Source: Bacillus sp. AFS088145 (lineage in GTDB: Bacteria; Bacillota; Bacilli; Bacillales; Bacillaceae_G). Taken from it: a stretch of DNA of 64,000 nucleotides. The stretch is taken from assembly GCF_002564465.1 (NCBI RefSeq), contig NZ_NUUX01000008.1, positions 101,953 through 165,952 of the forward strand, in the 5' to 3' direction. Below, piece after piece: positions 10,741 through 20,601 of this stretch (position 1 is the first letter of the stretch; each line of letters opens with the position of its first letter). Below the pieces are notes generated by a model. The model made no database searches. It worked only from the letters and a program-made list of their open reading frames with translations, and was not told the DNA's origin. The translations under genes were made by a program, and so were the position numbers.

Positions 10741-12438
10741 TTATTTTAACATATTTATTTCATTCACAAGGTTAGAAATTTCTACTTCTTTACTAACTTG
10801 TCCATCTCTAGTTTTAAGTTCTACAATTCCTTCTGCGGCTTTTTTACCAACAACTACACGTACAGGAATTCCGAAAAGATCTGCGTCTGCAAATTTTACG
10901 CCTACACGTTCATTTCGGTCATCTAATAATACATCTTGTCCAATCTCTTTTAACGTTTTATAAATATCGTCTGCTAAATTTACTTGCTCTTCATTCTTTG
11001 TATTTACAGTAATGACATGTACATCAAAAGGAGCTAGGTTTTTAGGCCAGACAATACCTTTCTCGTCATTATATTGCTCTACAATTGCAGCTAATGTACG
11101 AGATACACCAATTCCATAGCATCCCATAATGATCGGGTTCGACTTCCCATTTTCATCAAGGAATGTTGCATTCATAGACTCAGAATATTTTGTACCTAAT
11201 TTAAATACATGACCTACTTCAATACCTTTTGCGAATGAAATAGTTCCTTTACCGTCTGGTGATAAGTCACCTTCTTGAATAAATCTTAAGTCTACGAAAT
11301 CTTTAACATCATAGTCTCTATTTACAGTTACATTAATGTAGTGATAACCTTCTTCGTTTGCTCCACAACAACCATTTACAATACCTTTAATTGCATTATC
11401 TGCTAATACTAATAAATCAGATTTTACTCCAATTGGACCTAGTGATCCTATTTCACAGTTCATTAGTTCTTTTACTTCTTCTTTAGAAGCAAGCTCTACT
11501 GTATGTGCACCTAAATAATTCTTTAATTTAATATCGTTGATTTCGTGGTCACCACGAGCAAGCACTAGTACAAAACTTTCATCTGCTTTGAAAATAATTG
11601 ATTTAATGCTTTTTTCAATCGGTAAGTTTAAGAATTCAATTACTTCATCAATTGTTTTTTGATTTGGCGTTTCTACTTTTTGAACTTCTTCTAATTTCTC
11701 ATCAGATGGCTCGTAATTCGTCACAACTGGTGCCATTTCAATATTTGCTGCATAGCTAGATTCATTTGAAAATGCGATTGTATCTTCACCAATATCAGAT
11801 AACACCATGAATTCATGCGTATCTTTTCCACCCATCGCTCCTGAATCAGCAACAACTGCTCTGAAATTTAATCCACAACGAGTAAATACGTTGCTATAAG
11901 CCGTAAATAATCGAGCATATACTTCATCCAAGCTTTCTTGTGATGCATGGAAAGAATATGCATCTTTCATTAAAAATTCACGCCCGCGAAGTAGTCCAAA
12001 ACGAGGACGTTTTTCATCACGGAATTTTGATTGTACTTGGTAAAGTGTAATCGGTAATTTTTTATATGATTTTAATTCATCACGAATAATGGAAGTAACA
12101 ACTTCTTCATGTGTTGCTCCTAATGCAAATCCTCTACCGTGACGATCTCTTAAACGCATTAGTTCTGGACCAAAATTATCCCAACGACCTGATTCTTCCC
12201 ATAATTCCTGCGCTTGCATTGATGGCATTAACATTTCCATCGCACCAGCATTATTCATTTCTTCTCGAACGATATTTGCAACTTTTTGAAGAACTTTATT
12301 GCCTAAAGGTAAGAAGCTATATATACCAGATGCATTTTGTCTAATAAAACCTGCTCTTAATAATAATTGATGGCTTTTTATATCTGCATCTGATGGTACT
12401 TCACGAAGAGTTGGACTATATACGATACTTTGTTTCAA
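10741..12438 (-). CDS. proS: Prolyl-tRNA synthetase, bacterial type with editing insert
   Basis: Class II aminoacyl-tRNA synthetase that charges tRNA-Pro. 565 residues. Motif 2 ([21 protein letters not shown]) is near residue 140-160, the INS editing domain that clears mischarged alanine spans about 225-400, motif 3 ([11 protein letters not shown]) is near 440, and the anticodon-binding domain forms the C-terminus. The upstream region has a sigma-A-like promoter, but no T-box AGGGTGGTACCGCG element, so tRNA-dependent attenuation is not supported here. It is flanked by its own promoter and terminator, hence probably monocistronic. Confidence 0.98.
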   Translation of the reverse strand: MKQSIVYSPTLREVPSDADIKSHQLLLRAGFIRQNASGIYSFLPLGNKVLQKVANIVREEMNNAGAMEMLMPSMQAQELWEESGRWDNFGPELMRLRDRHGRGFALGATHEEVVTSIIRDELKSYKKLPITLYQVQSKFRDEKRPRFGLLRGREFLMKDAYSFHASQESLDEVYARLFTAYSNVFTRCGLNFRAVVADSGAMGGKDTHEFMVLSDIGEDTIAFSNESSYAANIEMAPVVTNYEPSDEKLEEVQKVETPNQKTIDEVIEFLNLPIEKSIKSIIFKADESFVLVLARGDHEINDIKLKNYLGAHTVELASKEEVKELMNCEIGSLGPIGVKSDLLVLADNAIKGIVNGCCGANEEGYHYINVTVNRDYDVKDFVDLRFIQEGDLSPDGKGTISFAKGIEVGHVFKLGTKYSESMNATFLDENGKSNPIIMGCYGIGVSRTLAAIVEQYNDEKGIVWPKNLAPFDVHVITVNTKNEEQVNLADDIYKTLKEIGQDVLLDDRNERVGVKFADADLFGIPVRVVVGKKAAEGIVELKTRDGQVSKEVEISNLVNEINMLK

Positions 12439-12513
12439 AAGGATTCACCTCATATTTTTCTTTTATTCTTATATTCTTTTTAATAAATATTTTTAAAAAT
12501 AGATTTTGTAATT

Positions 12514-12542
12514 GTTATAAAAGCTTCAACTATACAATACAA
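12514..12542 (-). promoter_or_regulatory. Sigma-A-type promoter of proS
   Basis: Minus strand TTGTAT (12537-12542), 17-base spacer, TATAAC (12514-12519). The -10 matches five of six consensus positions. Transcription would start near 12507, giving a leader of about 70 bases. Confidence 0.6.
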
Positions 12543-12571
12543 ACAACATTTCTAAAAAGAGCTTGTAAGAT

Positions 12572-12657
12572 AAGAATCCGCTCCCACTTAAAACGGGCTA
12601 ATTGACAAACAATATGTCACTAAGCCCGTTTTATAAGCAAGTAAGTCGCGGATTCTT
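12572..12657. repeat. Three-tier nested inverted repeat between rseP and proS
   Basis: Outer arms AAGAATCCGC/GCGGATTCTT (10 of 10), middle arms AAAACGGGCT/AGCCCGTTTT (10 of 10) and inner arms TGACA/TGTCA enclose each other symmetrically over 86 bases, starting about 45 bases after the rseP stop codon. Either strand would fold into a long hairpin. A run of five T follows about 15 bases later on the minus strand, so it could contribute to ending the rseP transcript, but the size and tiers exceed a usual terminator. Confidence 0.85.
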
Positions 12658-12702
12658 TAAACAAAATTCATGAAATTACACGATTAAATTAAACAGAGCT
12701 TC

Positions 12703-13959
12703 TTATAAGAAAAATCTTTTAATATCGTTCCAAGTTACGATAATCATTAATAACATTAAAAGCGCAAAACCAATAAAGTGAACGACACCTTCTTTTTGGC
12801 GATCTATTGGTCGACCTCTTAATGCTTCTATTGCAAAAAATGTTAGTCTTCCTCCATCAAGAGCTGGTAATGGTAATAAATTCATAATACCAAGGTTAAT
12901 ACTTAAAAACGCTGCCCATTTCATTAAGTAGAAAATACCTGATTGTGCAGCTTGATCTGTTACTTGATAAATACCAACTGGCCCCGAAAGATTATTGATT
13001 GAGAATTGACCAGATACTAAATGACCAACTGCTAATACAATTTCTTTTGTCCACCCAACTGTTTCAGTTATACCATATTTAACCGAAGAAAAAACATTTT
13101 TTTCAACAGGTGCATATACACCGATTAAACCATTAACTTTATGATCGATAGTTTCTGATTTAGGTGTGATTGGAATCGAAATAACTTTGTTATCTCTTTT
13201 CACTTTAAATAATAATTCTTTACTTGGGCTTTCTCTAACAATTTTAACTACTTCAGCCCATTTTGAAACATCTTTATTATCAATTGATAAAACAATGTCG
13301 CCTTCCTTTAGACCAGCAGTTTGTGCTGGGCCTTTTGGAAGTAATTCACCAATTTTAGCATCATTTACGGGAGTTCCTTGAAGTAATCCCAATAAGATAA
13401 AAATCACTAAAGCTAGAACAAAATTCATCATTGGGCCTGCAAAAATGGCAATCGCTCTTTTTCCTACAGATTTACTATTAAATTGTCGGTTATACGGAGC
13501 AATCTGGTGACCTTGTCCTTCACTATAAATGAACGCTTTTTCATTTACATTGAATTTTGATACGCCTTCAGTTCCTTCTTCAGTACCAATGATATCTAAC
13601 TTATGCTCTAAATCTATTGAATCAACCTCGACAAAACGAAGATCTTGGAAACGATCAAACTGATCAACTACAATTTTAGTAACTTCCCCGATTGAGTTAA
13701 ATTGTAAACCGATATGTGATCCAGGCTTTACTTGTACCATTTCTGGATCTTCTCCAGCGTAACGAACATAACCACCAAGCGGCAATAATCTTATTGTGTA
13801 TGTAGTTTCATTTCGATAAAATGAGAAAACCTTTGGACCAAATCCAATCGCAAATTCTCTACATAATATACCAGCACGTTTTGCAAAATATAGATGTCCT
13901 AGTTCATGAAAAAATACAAGTGCGCCAAAAATTACAACAAACGCTATAACTGTATTCAT
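12703..13959 (-). CDS. rseP: Site-2 intramembrane metalloprotease RseP/RasP
   Basis: Membrane zinc protease that cleaves anti-sigma factors such as RsiW and cell-division or signal peptides within the bilayer. 418 residues. The first membrane segment carries the zinc site FHELGHL (His18, Glu19, His22), a PDZ domain lies about 195-275 (GPAQTAGLKEGDIVLSIDN), and the second active-site segment NLLPLPALDGGR is near 360. C-terminal membrane helices follow. It is 13 bases after dxr in the order uppS-cdsA-dxr-rseP, as in relatives. Confidence 0.97.
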   Translation of the reverse strand: MNTVIAFVVIFGALVFFHELGHLYFAKRAGILCREFAIGFGPKVFSFYRNETTYTIRLLPLGGYVRYAGEDPEMVQVKPGSHIGLQFNSIGEVTKIVVDQFDRFQDLRFVEVDSIDLEHKLDIIGTEEGTEGVSKFNVNEKAFIYSEGQGHQIAPYNRQFNSKSVGKRAIAIFAGPMMNFVLALVIFILLGLLQGTPVNDAKIGELLPKGPAQTAGLKEGDIVLSIDNKDVSKWAEVVKIVRESPSKELLFKVKRDNKVISIPITPKSETIDHKVNGLIGVYAPVEKNVFSSVKYGITETVGWTKEIVLAVGHLVSGQFSINNLSGPVGIYQVTDQAAQSGIFYLMKWAAFLSINLGIMNLLPLPALDGGRLTFFAIEALRGRPIDRQKEGVVHFIGFALLMLLMIIVTWNDIKRFFL

Positions 13960-13972
13960 CTAATTACCACCC

Positions 13973-15124
13973 TTACTTTATTAGTGATGAAACGAATTGC
14001 CTTGTTTGTTCATCAATGTTTCGAATTTCTTCAAATGAAGGTTTACTTATTACATTGTGTTTTTCAAGAGCGTTTTCTATTAAATTCTCAATTTGTAAGA
14101 ATGATATTTTATTCTGTAGAAAAGCAGCTACCGCTTCCTCATTTGCTGCATTTAATACAGTTGGTAAACTACCGCCAACTTTTCCTGCTTGATAAGCATA
14201 ATCCAAACATTTAAATCTGTTAAAATCCATTTCTTGGAAATGAAGTGTCCCAAATTTAATTAAATCTAATGGCTTATGATTATTAACTGGTTTTCTTGAA
14301 GGATAGTTTAGTGCATAGGCGATTGGTACTCTCATATCTGGTGTTCCTAATTGTGCCATAACACTTCCGTCATCGAATTCAATCATAGAATGAATAACAC
14401 TTTCTCTATGAAGTACTACATCAATTTTTTCATATGGCATATTAAATAACCAATGTGCTTCTATCACTTCTAATCCTTTATTCATCATTGTAGCAGAATC
14501 AATTGTAATCTTTGCACCCATTGACCAATTTGGATGGTTTAACGCATCTTCAATTGTAACATCCTTTAATTGATCTCTTGTTTTATCTCTAAAACTACCA
14601 CCTGAAGCTGTGATGATTAATTTATGTATTTCACTAGGGTTTTCACCATTTAAACATTGATAGATTGCTGAATGCTCACTATCTACTGGTAAAATTGTGA
14701 CACCATATTTTTCTGCTTCAGCCATTACAATATGACCTGCTGTTACTAATGTTTCTTTATTCGCTAGTGCGATTGTTTTACCATTTTGAATTGCTTTCAT
14801 TGTTGGAACTAAACCTACACTTCCAACAACAGCGTTAACAAATATTGTACTGTCTTCATGTACTGCAACTTCGATCAGACCTTCTTCACCATATAAAACT
14901 TTGGTTTTCGAAGGGATACCTAAGCTCGTCAGTTTTTCAGCTTCTTCTTTACCTGCAACTGAAACTAGTTTTGGTTTAAATTCTAAAATTATCTTATATA
15001 ATTCATCAATATTTCTTCCAGCTGAACACGCGACTAATTCAAAATCATTTGATTGATTTCTAATAATATCGAGTGTTTGTATACCGATTGAACCAGTTGC
15101 TCCAAGTAAGCTGATTTTCTTCAT
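13973..15124 (-). CDS. dxr: 1-deoxy-D-xylulose 5-phosphate reductoisomerase
   Basis: Second enzyme of the MEP isoprenoid pathway: converts DXP to 2-C-methyl-D-erythritol 4-phosphate with NADPH. The chosen start gives 383 residues with the NADPH loop [10 protein letters not shown] at 7-16. An AAGGAG site at 15135-15140 is 10 bases from the ATG at 15124 and only 4 from another ATG at 15130; either is possible. The substrate and metal residues are in [11 protein letters not shown] and the ASGGSFRD loop. It lies between cdsA and rseP, just downstream of UppS, a consumer of its pathway. Confidence 0.97.
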   Translation of the reverse strand: MKKISLLGATGSIGIQTLDIIRNQSNDFELVACSAGRNIDELYKIILEFKPKLVSVAGKEEAEKLTSLGIPSKTKVLYGEEGLIEVAVHEDSTIFVNAVVGSVGLVPTMKAIQNGKTIALANKETLVTAGHIVMAEAEKYGVTILPVDSEHSAIYQCLNGENPSEIHKLIITASGGSFRDKTRDQLKDVTIEDALNHPNWSMGAKITIDSATMMNKGLEVIEAHWLFNMPYEKIDVVLHRESVIHSMIEFDDGSVMAQLGTPDMRVPIAYALNYPSRKPVNNHKPLDLIKFGTLHFQEMDFNRFKCLDYAYQAGKVGGSLPTVLNAANEEAVAAFLQNKISFLQIENLIENALEKHNVISKPSFEEIRNIDEQTRQFVSSLIK

Positions 15125-15157
15125 TTTCATATGTCTCCTTAAATACAAAAACTAATA

Positions 15158-15946
15158 CTATAACGTAAATAGTAAATAGACGATTGGCAATGTGAAAATG
15201 ATACTATCAAATCTGTCTAAAATCCCACCATGACCAGGTAATAAATTTCCTGAATCTTTAACACCGTAGTACCTTTTATATGCAGATTGTACGAGATCAC
15301 CTAATTGACCAAAAATCGAAACAAGAACAGCTACTAGTACTAAATATAGTATTGAATGATTTAAAGTTAACATAATCGATAAAATTACTGCAACTACTAC
15401 AGCACAAATAATTCCACCTATTGAACCTTCAATCGTTTTGTTAGGACTAATATCAGGCCAAAGTTTAGTTTTACCTGTGGCTTTCCCAATAAAATATGCA
15501 CCTGAATCAGTTGACCAAATTACGAATAATGGGAAGAAGAAGTAAGAAATCCCCATATTTCTCATCTCGTACATATAATGAAATCCGAATCCTACATATA
15601 AACTGCTTAGTACTACAAAAGAAGCATCTTCAAAAGTAAATGTATTCTTTGTAATTACCGTATATGATAAAAGTAATAAGATTAGTACAATTGAAATTTC
15701 CGTTTTACCGATTTCTATAGGAAAAATCCTATTTGATAAATCATTTGGTGTAATTGCTACCCATGTTAAGATTAATCCAAGTACTGTTTGTGCACTAAAT
15801 AAATTAAACTTTTTCATTCTAATCAATTCAAAATAACCGATCGTACCAAGTGCAAATACAAGTAATCCAAACGGCCATCTACCAAATATTACTAACCCTA
15901 AAAATAATGCTCCAGCTATAACTCCTGTTATAATACGCTGTTTCAA
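15158..15946 (-). CDS. cdsA: Phosphatidate cytidylyltransferase CdsA
   Basis: Integral membrane enzyme forming CDP-diacylglycerol from phosphatidic acid and CTP, the branch point of phospholipid synthesis. 262 residues, rich in hydrophobic helices (about eight). The C-terminal family signature is clear: DLVQSAYKR, then [19 protein letters not shown] near 230-248. Starts with TTG ([10 protein letters not shown]) 18 bases downstream of uppS. It pairs functionally with plsX in this window, which feeds acyl phosphate into phosphatidic acid synthesis. Confidence 0.96.
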   Translation of the reverse strand: MKQRIITGVIAGALFLGLVIFGRWPFGLLVFALGTIGYFELIRMKKFNLFSAQTVLGLILTWVAITPNDLSNRIFPIEIGKTEISIVLILLLLSYTVITKNTFTFEDASFVVLSSLYVGFGFHYMYEMRNMGISYFFFPLFVIWSTDSGAYFIGKATGKTKLWPDISPNKTIEGSIGGIICAVVVAVILSIMLTLNHSILYLVLVAVLVSIFGQLGDLVQSAYKRYYGVKDSGNLLPGHGGILDRFDSIIFTLPIVYLLFTL

Positions 15947-15963
15947 GTTCGTTCACCGCTTTC

Positions 15964-16743
15964 TTAAATACCACCATATCTTCTTGCTCGATTTTGATAT
16001 TCTTTTACCGCATCAATTAAACACTCTTCGGTAAAATCGGGCCATAAAACATCTGTAAAATATAGTTCAGAATAAGCAATTTGCCAAAGCATAAAATTAC
16101 TAATTCTTAATTCACCACTAGTTCTAATTAACAAATCTGGATCTTTAAAATCACTAGTCATTAAATAACGATTAAACAAGTCTTCGTTAATTTCTTCTTT
16201 ATTTATTTTATTATCCAATACATCTGAAGAAATCTTTTTAACTGCAGAAATAATTTCGTCTCTAGATCCATAATTTAGGGCAAAATTTAATACCATACCC
16301 GTATTATTTTTAGTTTCCTCTACTGCTCTTAATACTGCTTCTGTAGTATAGCTTGGTAATTGCTCTTTATTTCCAGTTAATCTTACCTGCACATTTTCTT
16401 CGATTAATTCAGGTAAAAATGTCCCTAGAAATTCTTGTGGTAACTTCATTAAGAATTCTACTTCAGTTTTAGGTCTTTTCCAATTCTCAGTTGAAAAAGC
16501 ATATAACGTTAAAGTCTTTACACCTAATTTACTAGCAGTTCTTGCAATTTTTCGAACTACTTTCATTCCCTCATAGTGTCCCTTAACCCTTGGTAGCTTC
16601 CTCTTTTGTGCCCATCTACCATTACCATCCATTATAATTGCAACATGCTCAGGAATTACTCCGTCGACCCCATTTAATTGCGAACTTGGAGGTACATTTT
16701 TCTCTTCTTTATTTCTTTTAAAAAAAGAAATTAATTTAAACAT
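15964..16743 (-). CDS. uppS: Undecaprenyl diphosphate synthase UppS
   Basis: Condenses isopentenyl units onto farnesyl diphosphate to make the C55 carrier for peptidoglycan and teichoic acids. 259 residues. The catalytic loop HVAIIMDGNGRWA is at 33-45 with Asp39, followed by basic LPRVKGHYEG; FSTENWKRP and the C-terminal DLLIRTSGELRISNFMLWQ complete the cis-prenyltransferase pattern. A GGAGG site precedes the ATG. First gene after the terminator behind frr, heading uppS-cdsA-dxr-rseP. Confidence 0.97.
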   Translation of the reverse strand: MFKLISFFKRNKEEKNVPPSSQLNGVDGVIPEHVAIIMDGNGRWAQKRKLPRVKGHYEGMKVVRKIARTASKLGVKTLTLYAFSTENWKRPKTEVEFLMKLPQEFLGTFLPELIEENVQVRLTGNKEQLPSYTTEAVLRAVEETKNNTGMVLNFALNYGSRDEIISAVKKISSDVLDNKINKEEINEDLFNRYLMTSDFKDPDLLIRTSGELRISNFMLWQIAYSELYFTDVLWPDFTEECLIDAVKEYQNRARRYGGI

Positions 16744-16781
16744 CTTTAATCCTCCGTTTAAGTATATCTAATTAAAGCATT

Positions 16782-16820
16782 GAGTAAAAAAACCCCCTTA
16801 AACAGAGGGTCTTTTTACTC
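16782..16820 (-). terminator. Terminator downstream of frr
   Basis: On the minus strand ACCCTC and AGGGGGT enclose a short loop and are followed by TTTTTTT. Outer bases GAGTAAAAA/TTTTTACTC extend the pairing symmetrically, so it could also work on the plus strand. It separates the translation genes from the uppS group. Confidence 0.75.
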
Positions 16821-16822
16821 AA

Positions 16823-16905
16823 AGCGCTTAGTTTATTTAATTATAATGCAATAATGAAATTATGTAATAGCATAATGTGAAAAATTCATTATTTTTCTAA
16901 GCGCT
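16823..16905. repeat. Long-range inverted repeat between frr and uppS
   Basis: AGCGCTTAG (16823-16831) and CTAAGCGCT (16897-16905) are exact complements 65 bases apart, enclosing very AT-rich sequence. It lies between the frr stop and its terminator. It could be a folded 3' UTR or paired protein sites centred on AGCGCT. Confidence 0.55.
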
Positions 16906-16931
16906 AGTAAGATATACCTTGCAATGCAGTA

Positions 16932-17489
16932 TTAAACTTCCATTATCTCTTTTTCTTTTTCTTTTGTGATTCCATCGATTTTTTCGATATGTGAATCAGT
17001 TTGTTTTTGAATGTCTTCTACAAGACCACGTAATTCATCTTCAGTAATTTCACCATTTTTTTCTGCTTTTTTCAGATCATCATTTGCATCACGGCGGATG
17101 TTACGTACTGCAACTTTAGCATCTTCAGCAGATTTTTTAACTACTTTTACTAAGTCGCGACGACGCTCTTCTGTTAATGGTGGGAAACTAATTCTGATTA
17201 CAGTTCCATCATTTGAAGGATTTAAGCCTAAGTCAGCTTTTTGAATCGCTTTATCCATATCATTAATGACTGTTTTATCGTATGGAGTAATTAATAATAA
17301 TCTTGCTTCTGGTACTGAAATATTTGCCATTTGGTTGATTGGTGTTGGAGCACCATAATATTCAACTAAAACTCTATCTAAAATAGCTGGGTTTGCACGA
17401 CCAGCACGTACTGTTGCTAATTCTCTAGAGAAAGCAGAAACAGCTTTTGTCATTTTTTCTTTTGCTAAAGAAATGATTTGATTAGACAT
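16932..17489 (-). CDS. frr: Ribosome recycling factor
   Basis: With EF-G it splits post-termination ribosomes. 185 residues, the standard length, with the family's [28 protein letters not shown] segment and the long three-helix bundle ending EKEIMEV. It follows pyrH by two bases, so the two are likely translated from one transcript. A terminator lies about 110 bases further on, after an unexplained inverted repeat. Confidence 0.98.
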   Translation of the reverse strand: MSNQIISLAKEKMTKAVSAFSRELATVRAGRANPAILDRVLVEYYGAPTPINQMANISVPEARLLLITPYDKTVINDMDKAIQKADLGLNPSNDGTVIRISFPPLTEERRRDLVKVVKKSAEDAKVAVRNIRRDANDDLKKAEKNGEITEDELRGLVEDIQKQTDSHIEKIDGITKEKEKEIMEV

Positions 17490-17491
17490 TT

Positions 17492-18214
17492 TTATTTCCC
17501 CTTTACTATTGTTCCAATATTTTCGCCAAGTACGGCACGTTTAATATTACCTTCTTCCATAATTGAGAATACAATTAATGGAATATCATTGTCCATACAT
17601 AAAGAAGATGCAGTTGAATCCATTACACCTAAACCTTCTTTTAATACGTCTAAATATGTAAGAGTTTCGTATTTTACAGCAGTTTTATCGATTGATGGGT
17701 CAGCTGTATATACTCCGTCTACATTATTTTTTGCCATTAAAATAACATCTGCTTCAATTTCAGCAGCACGTAATGCAGCAGTAGTATCAGTTGAGAAATA
17801 AGGATTTCCTGTACCAGCAGCAAAAATTACAACACGTTTTTTCTCTAAATGACGAATTGCTTTACGACGGATATATGGTTCAGCAACTTGACGCATTTCA
17901 ATTGATGATTGTACACGAGATTGTACACCAAGTGTTTCAAGACTATCTTGAAGTGCTAATGAGTTCATTACAGTACCTAACATGCCCATGTAGTCAGCTG
18001 TAGCTCGGTCCATACCCATTTCGCTACCTGTCTTTCCACGCCAAATGTTACCAGCACCTACTACTACTGCAACTTCAACATCTAGTTCTGCAATTTCTTT
18101 CACTTGTTCAGCAATTGATTTAATAACTGATGGATTAATTCCAAATCCTTGTCCGCCTGCTAGTGCTTCACCACTAAGTTTTAATACTACGCGATTATAC
18201 TTTGCTTTACTCAT
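17492..18214 (-). CDS. pyrH: UMP kinase
   Basis: Phosphorylates UMP to UDP with ATP; hexameric amino acid kinase family enzyme, GTP-activated and UTP-inhibited in relatives. The ATG at 18214 has GGAGGG five bases before it and gives 240 residues, the family length, beginning [18 protein letters not shown]; a longer frame from 18226 would include the ribosome site. GAGNIWRG and the [18 protein letters not shown] helix are present, with [16 protein letters not shown] in the C-terminal half. Separated from tsf by a strong terminator, so it probably has its own promoter. Confidence 0.97.
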   Translation of the reverse strand: MSKAKYNRVVLKLSGEALAGGQGFGINPSVIKSIAEQVKEIAELDVEVAVVVGAGNIWRGKTGSEMGMDRATADYMGMLGTVMNSLALQDSLETLGVQSRVQSSIEMRQVAEPYIRRKAIRHLEKKRVVIFAAGTGNPYFSTDTTAALRAAEIEADVILMAKNNVDGVYTADPSIDKTAVKYETLTYLDVLKEGLGVMDSTASSLCMDNDIPLIVFSIMEEGNIKRAVLGENIGTIVKGK

Positions 18215-18259
18215 AATACCCTCCATTTACGTACATCTATGTATTTACGTTTCTTTAAA

Positions 18260-18288
18260 AAATAGGGAACACATAGTGTCCCCTATTT
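18260..18288 (-). terminator. Terminator downstream of tsf
   Basis: A 13-base stem (AAATAGGGAACAC against GTGTCCCCTATTT, one wobble pair) followed on the minus strand by TTTTTT, about 20 bases after the tsf stop codon. Confidence 0.85.
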
Positions 18289-18310
18289 TCATTCAAAGTA
18301 ACTAACTAAA

Positions 18311-19195
18311 TTAGTTACCTTTTACTTGATTCATTACTTCTTCAGCAAAGTTATCTTCACGTTTTTCTAAGCCTTCTCCAACTTCATAACGAACGAAAGA
18401 TTTAACAGTTCCGTTAGCAGCTTTTACGAATTGACCTACTTTAACGTCTGGGTTTTTAACGAAAGATTGATCTAACAAACAGATTTCTTCGAAGTATTTA
18501 CCAATACGTCCTTCTACCATTTTAGCAACGATGTTTTCAGGTTTACCTTCGTTTAATGCTTGTTGAGTTAAAATTCCACGCTCATGCTCAACTTCTTCTT
18601 GAGAAACAGCATCACGAGAGATATATTTAGGGTTGATTGCAGCGATGTGCATAGATACGTCTTTAGCAACATCTTCTTTAGTTGTTCCTTCTACTACTGA
18701 TAGAACACCAATACGACCGCCACTGTGTAAGTAAGCACCAAATGCATCAGCATCTGTTTTAGAAACTAATTCAAAACGACGTAAAGAGATTTTTTCTCCA
18801 ATTTTAGCAATTGCATGGTTGATGAATGTTTCAACAGTTTCACCAGTTTCCATTGTTTGTGCTAAAGCTTCTTCAACAGTTGCAGGTTTGTTAGCAACGA
18901 TATGTTTTGCAAGAACAGAACCTAATTCTTTGAAACCTTCGTTTTTCGCAACGAAATCAGTTTCAGAGTTTACTTCGATTAATACTGCATCGTTTCCAGA
19001 TACTTCAACGAAAGTTAAACCTTCAGCAGCGATACGGTCACCTTTTTTAGCAGCTTTTGCGATCCCTTTTTCACGAAGGTAGTCGATTGCTTTGTCCATG
19101 TTACCTTCAGTTTCAGTTAATGCTTTTTTGCAATCCATCATACCAGCGCCAGTTTTTTCACGTAATTCTTTTACCATTTGAGCAGTAATTGCCAT
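18311..19195 (-). CDS. tsf: Elongation factor Ts
   Basis: Nucleotide exchange factor for EF-Tu. 294 residues (293 in B. subtilis). The N-terminal UBA-like domain ([19 protein letters not shown]) is followed by the TDFVAKN motif near residue 80 that contacts EF-Tu, then the dimerisation core. AGGAG site ten bases before the ATG. A terminator separates it from rpsB, so expression depends on read-through or on a promoter in the 129-base spacer. Confidence 0.98.
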   Translation of the reverse strand: MAITAQMVKELREKTGAGMMDCKKALTETEGNMDKAIDYLREKGIAKAAKKGDRIAAEGLTFVEVSGNDAVLIEVNSETDFVAKNEGFKELGSVLAKHIVANKPATVEEALAQTMETGETVETFINHAIAKIGEKISLRRFELVSKTDADAFGAYLHSGGRIGVLSVVEGTTKEDVAKDVSMHIAAINPKYISRDAVSQEEVEHERGILTQQALNEGKPENIVAKMVEGRIGKYFEEICLLDQSFVKNPDVKVGQFVKAANGTVKSFVRYEVGEGLEKREDNFAEEVMNQVKGN

Positions 19196-19278
19196 AATAT
19201 TTCATCTCCTATATGTAAGTTTATTTTTATTCAATCGTTTTATAAGGTAAACAATTTTCGATTATTTTAACCTTTAAA

Positions 19279-19314
19279 AAAGGTGATAAAAGGCTAAAAC
19301 CTCTTATCACCTTT
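19279..19314 (-). terminator. Terminator or attenuator between rpsB and tsf
   Basis: Stem AAAGGTGATAA/TTATCACCTTT extended by AGG/CCT, followed on the minus strand by TTTTTT. It begins about 10 bases after the rpsB stop and would reduce, if not end, transcription into tsf. Confidence 0.85.
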
Positions 19315-19324
19315 CAATTTCTCA

Positions 19325-20023
19325 TTAAGCAGTTGTTTCTTCGCCTTGTTTCGCTTCAAGAATCGCATCTGCCATTTTTGATGTAAGAAGTTTTACAGCT
19401 CTAATAGCATCGTCGTTTGCTGGGATAACGTGATCGATTTCATCTGGATCACAGTTAGTGTCAACAATACCGATGATAGGAATGTTTAACTTACGAGCTT
19501 CAGCAACAGCGATACGCTCTTTACGAGGATCAACAACGAATAATGCATCAGGAAGTTGCTTCATGTCTTTGATTCCGCCTAAGAATTTTTCAAGACGATC
19601 TAATTCTTTTTTAAGTTGAATAACTTCTTTCTTTGGTAACACTTCAAAAGTGCCATCTTCTTGCATTCTTTCGATATCTTTTAAACGTTTAACACGTTTT
19701 TGGATTGTTTGGAAGTTTGTTAACGTTCCACCTAACCAACGTTGGTTAATGAAGTACATACCAGAACGAATTGCTTCATCTTTAATAGCTTCTTGAGCTT
19801 GTTTTTTAGTACCAACGAAAAGGATGTTTCCACCTTCAGCAGCGATACCTTTCATTACGTTGTAACACTCTTCAACCTTTTTAACTGTTTTTTGTAGGTC
19901 GATGATGTAGATACCGTTACGCTCAGTGAAGATGTAACGTTTCATTTTTGGGTTCCAACGGCGTGTTTGGTGACCGAAGTGAACACCAGCTTCTAATAAT
20001 TGCTTCATAGAAATTACTGACAT
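19325..20023 (-). CDS. rpsB: 30S ribosomal protein S2
   Basis: Large 30S subunit protein at the back of the head-platform junction. 232 residues, with [20 protein letters not shown] at the N-terminus and [16 protein letters not shown] and [13 protein letters not shown] in the core. AGGAGG lies nine bases before the ATG. It has a strong promoter about 115 bases upstream and a leader with a small stem that might be a feedback site, though I recognise no named leader family in it. Confidence 0.98.
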   Translation of the reverse strand: MSVISMKQLLEAGVHFGHQTRRWNPKMKRYIFTERNGIYIIDLQKTVKKVEECYNVMKGIAAEGGNILFVGTKKQAQEAIKDEAIRSGMYFINQRWLGGTLTNFQTIQKRVKRLKDIERMQEDGTFEVLPKKEVIQLKKELDRLEKFLGGIKDMKQLPDALFVVDPRKERIAVAEARKLNIPIIGIVDTNCDPDEIDHVIPANDDAIRAVKLLTSKMADAILEAKQGEETTA

Positions 20024-20133
20024 TTTATTTCCTCCTAATGGTTCTTTTTCCTCCGCTCACGTCTTCTTCTCCTATCACTCCCAAACTGGGTAGCACCAAT
20101 AAGAAAATCGGCAAGCGTGTGTATTAACACCAT
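20024..20133 (-). promoter_or_regulatory. Leader of rpsB mRNA
   Basis: About 110 bases from the predicted start point to the rpsB ATG, richer in G and C than the flanks. It contains a CCCA/TGGG hairpin and two purine-rich blocks (GGAGG and AGGAGG) upstream of the start. Ribosomal leaders in Firmicutes often bind the encoded protein; this is only a candidate. Confidence 0.35.
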
Positions 20134-20138
20134 GGACT

Positions 20139-20167
20139 ACTATAGCATATACATCATTAATTATCAA
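20139..20167 (-). promoter_or_regulatory. Strong sigma-A-type promoter of rpsB
   Basis: Minus strand TTGATA (20162-20167), exactly 17 bases, TATAGT (20139-20144), with a TATG sequence just before the -10. It is among the best promoter matches in the window. Confidence 0.8.
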
Positions 20168-20601
20168 GAGAAAACGAGAAATTATTGTCGAAGTTTCAAC
20201 AATGGTGGCATTTCCTTATCTCTAAATAAATCCTTCTTCCATTTTCATCCATAGAAAGTTTATTTTTAGATCATCGAACTGCTATTATTCGAATTTGGGC
20301 TATTCTTCCATACTAAATGATTAACACTTGAAAGCAATAAATTAAGTGATTTAGAATTGATCATTCACCTATACCAACAACTGAATCTTTATCAGTATTG
20401 GGAATTTTTGTTAATTTATTCAACTTAATCGTATTCTTCTTCATAATTTAGTAAATAGTTAAATAAGAAATTGTCAATATAGCAAGTAATGTGAGGCTGA
20501 TTCCCACTACACAAATATAAATAGTCTTAAAAAGCATTATACGAATCATTTTTAATAGAATTAAAAATCCTAAACGAATCAATGTAGAGTTTACAAAGCT
20601 C
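20168..20601. other. Spacer between sigD and rpsB, no certain gene
   Basis: In B. subtilis this position holds swrB. Here there is no ORF of that size. Besides a 44-codon hydrophobic frame at 20448-20582 there is only a 27-codon frame at 20361-20444 without a ribosome site. The remainder is AT-rich and I see nothing recognisable in it. Confidence 0.6.
20448..20582 (-). CDS. Candidate small membrane peptide after sigD
   Basis: 44 codons from a TTG at 20582, or 33 from an ATG at 20549. The predicted peptide has a basic N-terminus (MIRIMLFK) and one hydrophobic segment (CVVGISLTLLAILTISYL) long enough to span the membrane. No convincing ribosome site precedes any start. It begins 20 bases after sigD, where the membrane protein SwrB is encoded in B. 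subtilis, so it may be a swrB remnant, an unrelated small protein, or chance. I recognise no family. Confidence 0.25.
   Translation of the reverse strand: MIRLGFLILLKMIRIMLFKTIYICVVGISLTLLAILTISYLTIY

Noticed and set aside
12439-12702. T-box riboswitch upstream of proS
   Set aside because: The spacer has a large hairpin but no AGGGTGGTACCGCG-like antiterminator sequence and no terminator directly before proS.
16815-16835. Catabolite-response (cre) site at AAAGCGCTTA
   Set aside because: The core matches but the outer positions of the cre consensus do not, and it lies after frr and not at a carbon-metabolism promoter.
20070-20100. GCTACCC in the rpsB leader as part of a T-box
   Set aside because: Only a short CCCA/TGGG hairpin is present, without the T-box core, and rpsB is not a T-box target.
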